In this document: positions 61,515 through 64,000 of the stretch, piece after piece
Layout of the letters: every line of letters begins with the position of its first letter
How positions within the stretch are numbered: the first letter of the stretch is position 1
Assembly: GCF_009834875.1 (NCBI RefSeq)
Contig: NZ_WVHT01000005.1
Span: 368,268 to 432,267 of the forward strand
Reading direction: 5' to 3'
Length of the DNA: 64,000 nucleotides
Source of the DNA: Hufsiella arboris
GTDB lineage: Bacteria; Bacteroidota; Bacteroidia; Sphingobacteriales; Sphingobacteriaceae
Translations under genes and position numbers: made by a program
The notes under the pieces: model-generated
The model's input: only the letters and a program-made list of their open reading frames with translations
Databases searched by the model: none
Told to the model about the DNA's origin: nothing

Positions 61515-62888
61515 TTAATTAAGTTCCTGCAAGCTTTTTAATATCCGCAAGTTCTTTGGATAATAATTATTGATCCTGTTCGGCAATATTTTCGCCCATC
61601 CAAGCGGGTGACTGCCGAAGCACATTAGCACCCAGCCGGTCAGATCGGTCTCAACTTTCAGGTCGTCTTTTCGCATATACCGTAAAGCTTCATCCCTGCT
61701 GAGTTCAAGCCGTTGGATAGAATGATTATTTACCTGGCTCATAGCCAGCTCATGATCCGGTACAAGATTTTTCCCCTGTATGGCGCCTAGTCTTATTCCC
61801 GCTTTTTTGAGGTATAATTTGCTTTTTATAAGATTGAAGTCGTCGATATGCTCGTTGCGAATGGCTAAATAATCGTCTCCTGATTGTATAAATGAAAACC
61901 GATCAGGCGATTGTAACCATTCCTTCAGAATAGCAGCTTCTTTTTTGCCGGCTATAACAGGCTTTTGCTTGGGGTATTTTAATTCGCCCGACTGCTTCTT
62001 TTTTCTGAAACAGGTCAGAAAGAATCCTTCTCCTGACAAAAGATGGGGATAGAAGCGATATCCATATGCGCTGTGTATCTCAGATGTTGTTTCCAGGATA
62101 TTCCATTCGCTCTTCAATGGTATTTGAATACTTTCTAACGTAAATTCGTCAATCAGCCAGTCAGCAATGTTTTCATTTTCTTCTTTTGAATAAGAACAGG
62201 TTGAATAAATCAGAACGCCGTCCTCTTTTAACGCCGGAAGAGCATTGGCCAAAATTCGTTGCTGCCGCTGGCTGCACAGCTGTACATTTCCTTCACTCCA
62301 TTGGCTTACCGTTTCCGGGTCTTTCCGGAACATTCCTGATCCGGAGCACGGAGCGTCGATAACCATTACATCAAAAAAACCTTCAAGCTTGGAAAAATCT
62401 TTCGGATCGTTGTTCGTTACAAAAGCATTTGAAGATCCCCATTTAGTTATATTGTCTGCCAAAGTTCCTACCCTGGTTTTAATGATTTCATTTGAAACAA
62501 GCAGGCTGTCTTCAGAGATCAGCGACAGGATATGTGTGCTTTTGCCACCAGGTGCGGCACAAAGATCCAGCACGCGTAACGGGTCGGCTAGATTCGTAGA
62601 GTGCTTTAAGGCCTGTTCTAAAAACATTGAAGATGCTTCCTGTACATAGTAACATCCTGCATGAAAATCAGGGTCGGCAATGAATGCTGGTCTGTCGTTC
62701 AGATAGAATCCAGTATCACACCACGGGATATTCTTAGAGCCGCGAAAAATGTTGAAAGGTTTTTTGGTGTTCAGTCTTATAGATGTTATTTGATTTTCAT
62801 CGTTATGTACTTGTTCAAATAACTCTTGTTCTATATTAAAATCCTTAATCAGTGACTGCAGTAATTCGTTAGGAAGCTTGTTGCCCAT
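61515..62888 (-). CDS. rRNA (cytosine-C5) methyltransferase, RsmF/NOL1-NOP2-Sun family
   Basis: This 457-residue SAM-dependent enzyme methylates cytosine in ribosomal RNA. An N-terminal substrate domain leads to GCYYVQEASSMFLEQALKH, the SAM-binding RVLDLCAAPGGKSTHIL, VIDAPCSGSGMFRKDP with one catalytic Cys, and LIYSTCSYSKEENENIADWL with the nucleophilic Cys. A C-terminal RsmF-type RNA-binding region follows, ending with GWVLMCFGSHPLGWAKIL, which is typical of the RsmF C-terminal domain. RsmF rather than RsmB is favoured by length and this domain. It is divergent from the gene at 62956. Confidence 0.92.
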   Translation of the reverse strand: MGNKLPNELLQSLIKDFNIEQELFEQVHNDENQITSIRLNTKKPFNIFRGSKNIPWCDTGFYLNDRPAFIADPDFHAGCYYVQEASSMFLEQALKHSTNLADPLRVLDLCAAPGGKSTHILSLISEDSLLVSNEIIKTRVGTLADNITKWGSSNAFVTNNDPKDFSKLEGFFDVMVIDAPCSGSGMFRKDPETVSQWSEGNVQLCSQRQQRILANALPALKEDGVLIYSTCSYSKEENENIADWLIDEFTLESIQIPLKSEWNILETTSEIHSAYGYRFYPHLLSGEGFFLTCFRKKKQSGELKYPKQKPVIAGKKEAAILKEWLQSPDRFSFIQSGDDYLAIRNEHIDDFNLIKSKLYLKKAGIRLGAIQGKNLVPDHELAMSQVNNHSIQRLELSRDEALRYMRKDDLKVETDLTGWVLMCFGSHPLGWAKILPNRINNYYPKNLRILKSLQELN

Positions 62889-62955
62889 AGTTAATAAATT
62901 ACTGTAAATTTCGTTATTTTAAGCTAATTGTTTTATACGAATACAGATAGTCAGC

Positions 62956-63816
62956 ATGGATCTTCTACCTATTGAAACGATATCGGCGTCGGATGGCGTT
63001 TTTATTGATAAGTATTTTAATAAGAATATTCCGGTAGTAATAAAAGACTTTGCTAAGGGCAGTGAAGCTTTGGAAAAATGGAACTTCGAATATTTAAAGA
63101 CAATTGCGGGTGAAATGCCTGTTTCCCTGCATGGCAAAGAAGATTCGTTTGCGGAGCATGTTACATCGCCGCCGGTTAAACAAATGCCTTTTGGCGAATA
63201 TCTTGACTTGATTCAACGAGGCCCTACTGATTTAAGGATATTCCTTTTTAACCTGATGCGTGAAAAGCCAGAACTTCGAAAAGATTTACGTTTAATGAAA
63301 GGAATTCCAAATCTGTTGGAATGGCTTCCGTTTATGTTTTTTGGCGGGGAAGGATCTTCCGTACGTTATCATTATGATATAGATTACTCACATGTTTTCT
63401 TAATGCAGTTCCAGGGCAGGAAACGGGTGTGGCTTTTTGATCAGCAGCAGTCACGCCTTTTATATAAGCTTCCGTTTAACTTTCATGGAATTGCTAATCT
63501 GAAAAACCCGGATTATGAAAAATATCCGGCTTTAAAAAATTTGAAAGGCTGGGAGTATGTGCTCGAACATGGCGATACCTTATTTATACCGCAAAAGTTC
63601 TGGCATTATATTCAATATGAAACCGGAGGGTATTCGGTGAGTTACCGCGCGCTGCCTGAATCATATATTGACCGCTTAAAGGGATTAAAGAATATTGTTC
63701 TGGTTCGGCAGTTTGATAACCTAATGCGAAATATGTTTGGAAAACGTTGGTTTCGATATAAAATAGATAGGGCGATAGCCAATGCTCAAAATGCATTAAG
63801 GAATAAAGCAGCTTGA
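62956..63816 (+). CDS. Cupin-like (JmjC fold) Fe(II)/2-oxoglutarate oxygenase-like protein
   Basis: This 286-residue protein is of the cupin_8 type: KNIPVVIKDFAKGSEALEKWNFEYLK, a DLRIFLFNLMREKPEL segment, then the facial-triad region RYHYDIDYSHVFLMQFQGRKRVWLFD (His and Asp ligands) and YVLEHGDTLFIPQKFWHYIQYE with the third His. A C-terminal helical tail is basic. The family includes protein and tRNA hydroxylases and peptide synthases; the substrate here is unknown. It starts 68 bp from the divergent rRNA methyltransferase, so a link with ribosome modification is conceivable. The last 184 bp of the window hold only a small hairpin (AGCGTT/AACGCT near 63914) and no gene. Confidence 0.85.
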   Translation: MDLLPIETISASDGVFIDKYFNKNIPVVIKDFAKGSEALEKWNFEYLKTIAGEMPVSLHGKEDSFAEHVTSPPVKQMPFGEYLDLIQRGPTDLRIFLFNLMREKPELRKDLRLMKGIPNLLEWLPFMFFGGEGSSVRYHYDIDYSHVFLMQFQGRKRVWLFDQQQSRLLYKLPFNFHGIANLKNPDYEKYPALKNLKGWEYVLEHGDTLFIPQKFWHYIQYETGGYSVSYRALPESYIDRLKGLKNIVLVRQFDNLMRNMFGKRWFRYKIDRAIANAQNALRNKAA

Positions 63817-64000
63817 ATTTTACGCTTTCGTCGTTAGTGCAGTCGGCCCATATTGCTAAAGCACAAAAAAAGACTTCCTATTACTTATATGGATATAGAA
63901 AGCCCTCAACTAGCGTTATGAACGCTGGAAGCGTTTCATTTAGAAAATAACTCATTGAAAGCGAGGGTAGAACGAGAAAGATATTAAAATCTGTTTGCGG

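Overview
The window looks like the chromosome of a Bacteroidota bacterium, most likely a soil or plant-associated Sphingobacteriaceae (Mucilaginibacter/Pedobacter type). The case rests on three SusC-type TonB receptors, two SusD-type lipoproteins, a perfect Bacteroidota promoter (TTTG, 19 bp, TAnnTTTG), A-rich leaders instead of Shine-Dalgarno sites, many sulfatases and glycoside hydrolases, and an overall base composition in the low-to-mid 40s % GC by eye. The family is inferred; no rRNA gene is present to settle it.

Layout. (1) 1-15.4 kb: a glycan-utilisation region. It has a SusC fragment at the edge, a ROK repressor, a SusC/SusD pair on the minus strand, and a second ROK repressor with an identical 377-residue core. 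The second ROK gene heads an operon with a GH29 fucosidase, a GH2 beta-mannosidase-like enzyme, a CBM9-like protein, a Tat-exported TIM-barrel protein and a Dabb protein. (2) 15.5-22.5 kb: cell-surface polysaccharide genes, namely Kdo transferase (minus), then UDP-glucose dehydrogenase, UDP-xylose synthase, UDP-galactose epimerase, dTDP-glucose dehydratase and a CpsB-type PHP phosphatase. (3) 22.5-32.6 kb: core and regulatory genes: a MacB-like permease, a hybrid kinase abutting an NtrC-type regulator tail to tail, an A-type Fe-S carrier, a split methylmalonyl-CoA mutase subunit, and dnaA.

(4) 32.7-47.4 kb: the most interesting part. A palindrome touches a consensus promoter. Behind it is an untracked 24-codon ORF ending in a CCRCWCCC block, then a long leader, then a ten-gene co-oriented run: SusC, SusD, a sulfatase, a DUF1254/DUF1214 protein, two tiny membrane proteins, a membrane di-iron hydroxylase and three more sulfatases. 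There is no glycosidase. I infer a cysteine- or sulfur-responsive system that imports organosulfates, desulfates them and oxidises the product, rather than an ordinary polysaccharide locus.

(5) 47.4-50.3 kb: minus-strand housekeeping genes (Nudix, hypothetical, two TPM proteins, LemA). (6) 50.5-56.6 kb: a small mannan locus with a decayed GH3 start, an AraC regulator, GH26 mannanase, SSS symporter, GH130 phosphorylase and an NTF2-like protein; the usual 2-epimerase is absent. (7) 56.7-64 kb: FAD oxidoreductase, DinB, small hypotheticals, an ECF sigma factor, a CoA-binding protein, an rRNA m5C methyltransferase and a cupin-like (JmjC fold) protein.

No tRNA, rRNA, insertion sequence or CRISPR array was recognised by eye.
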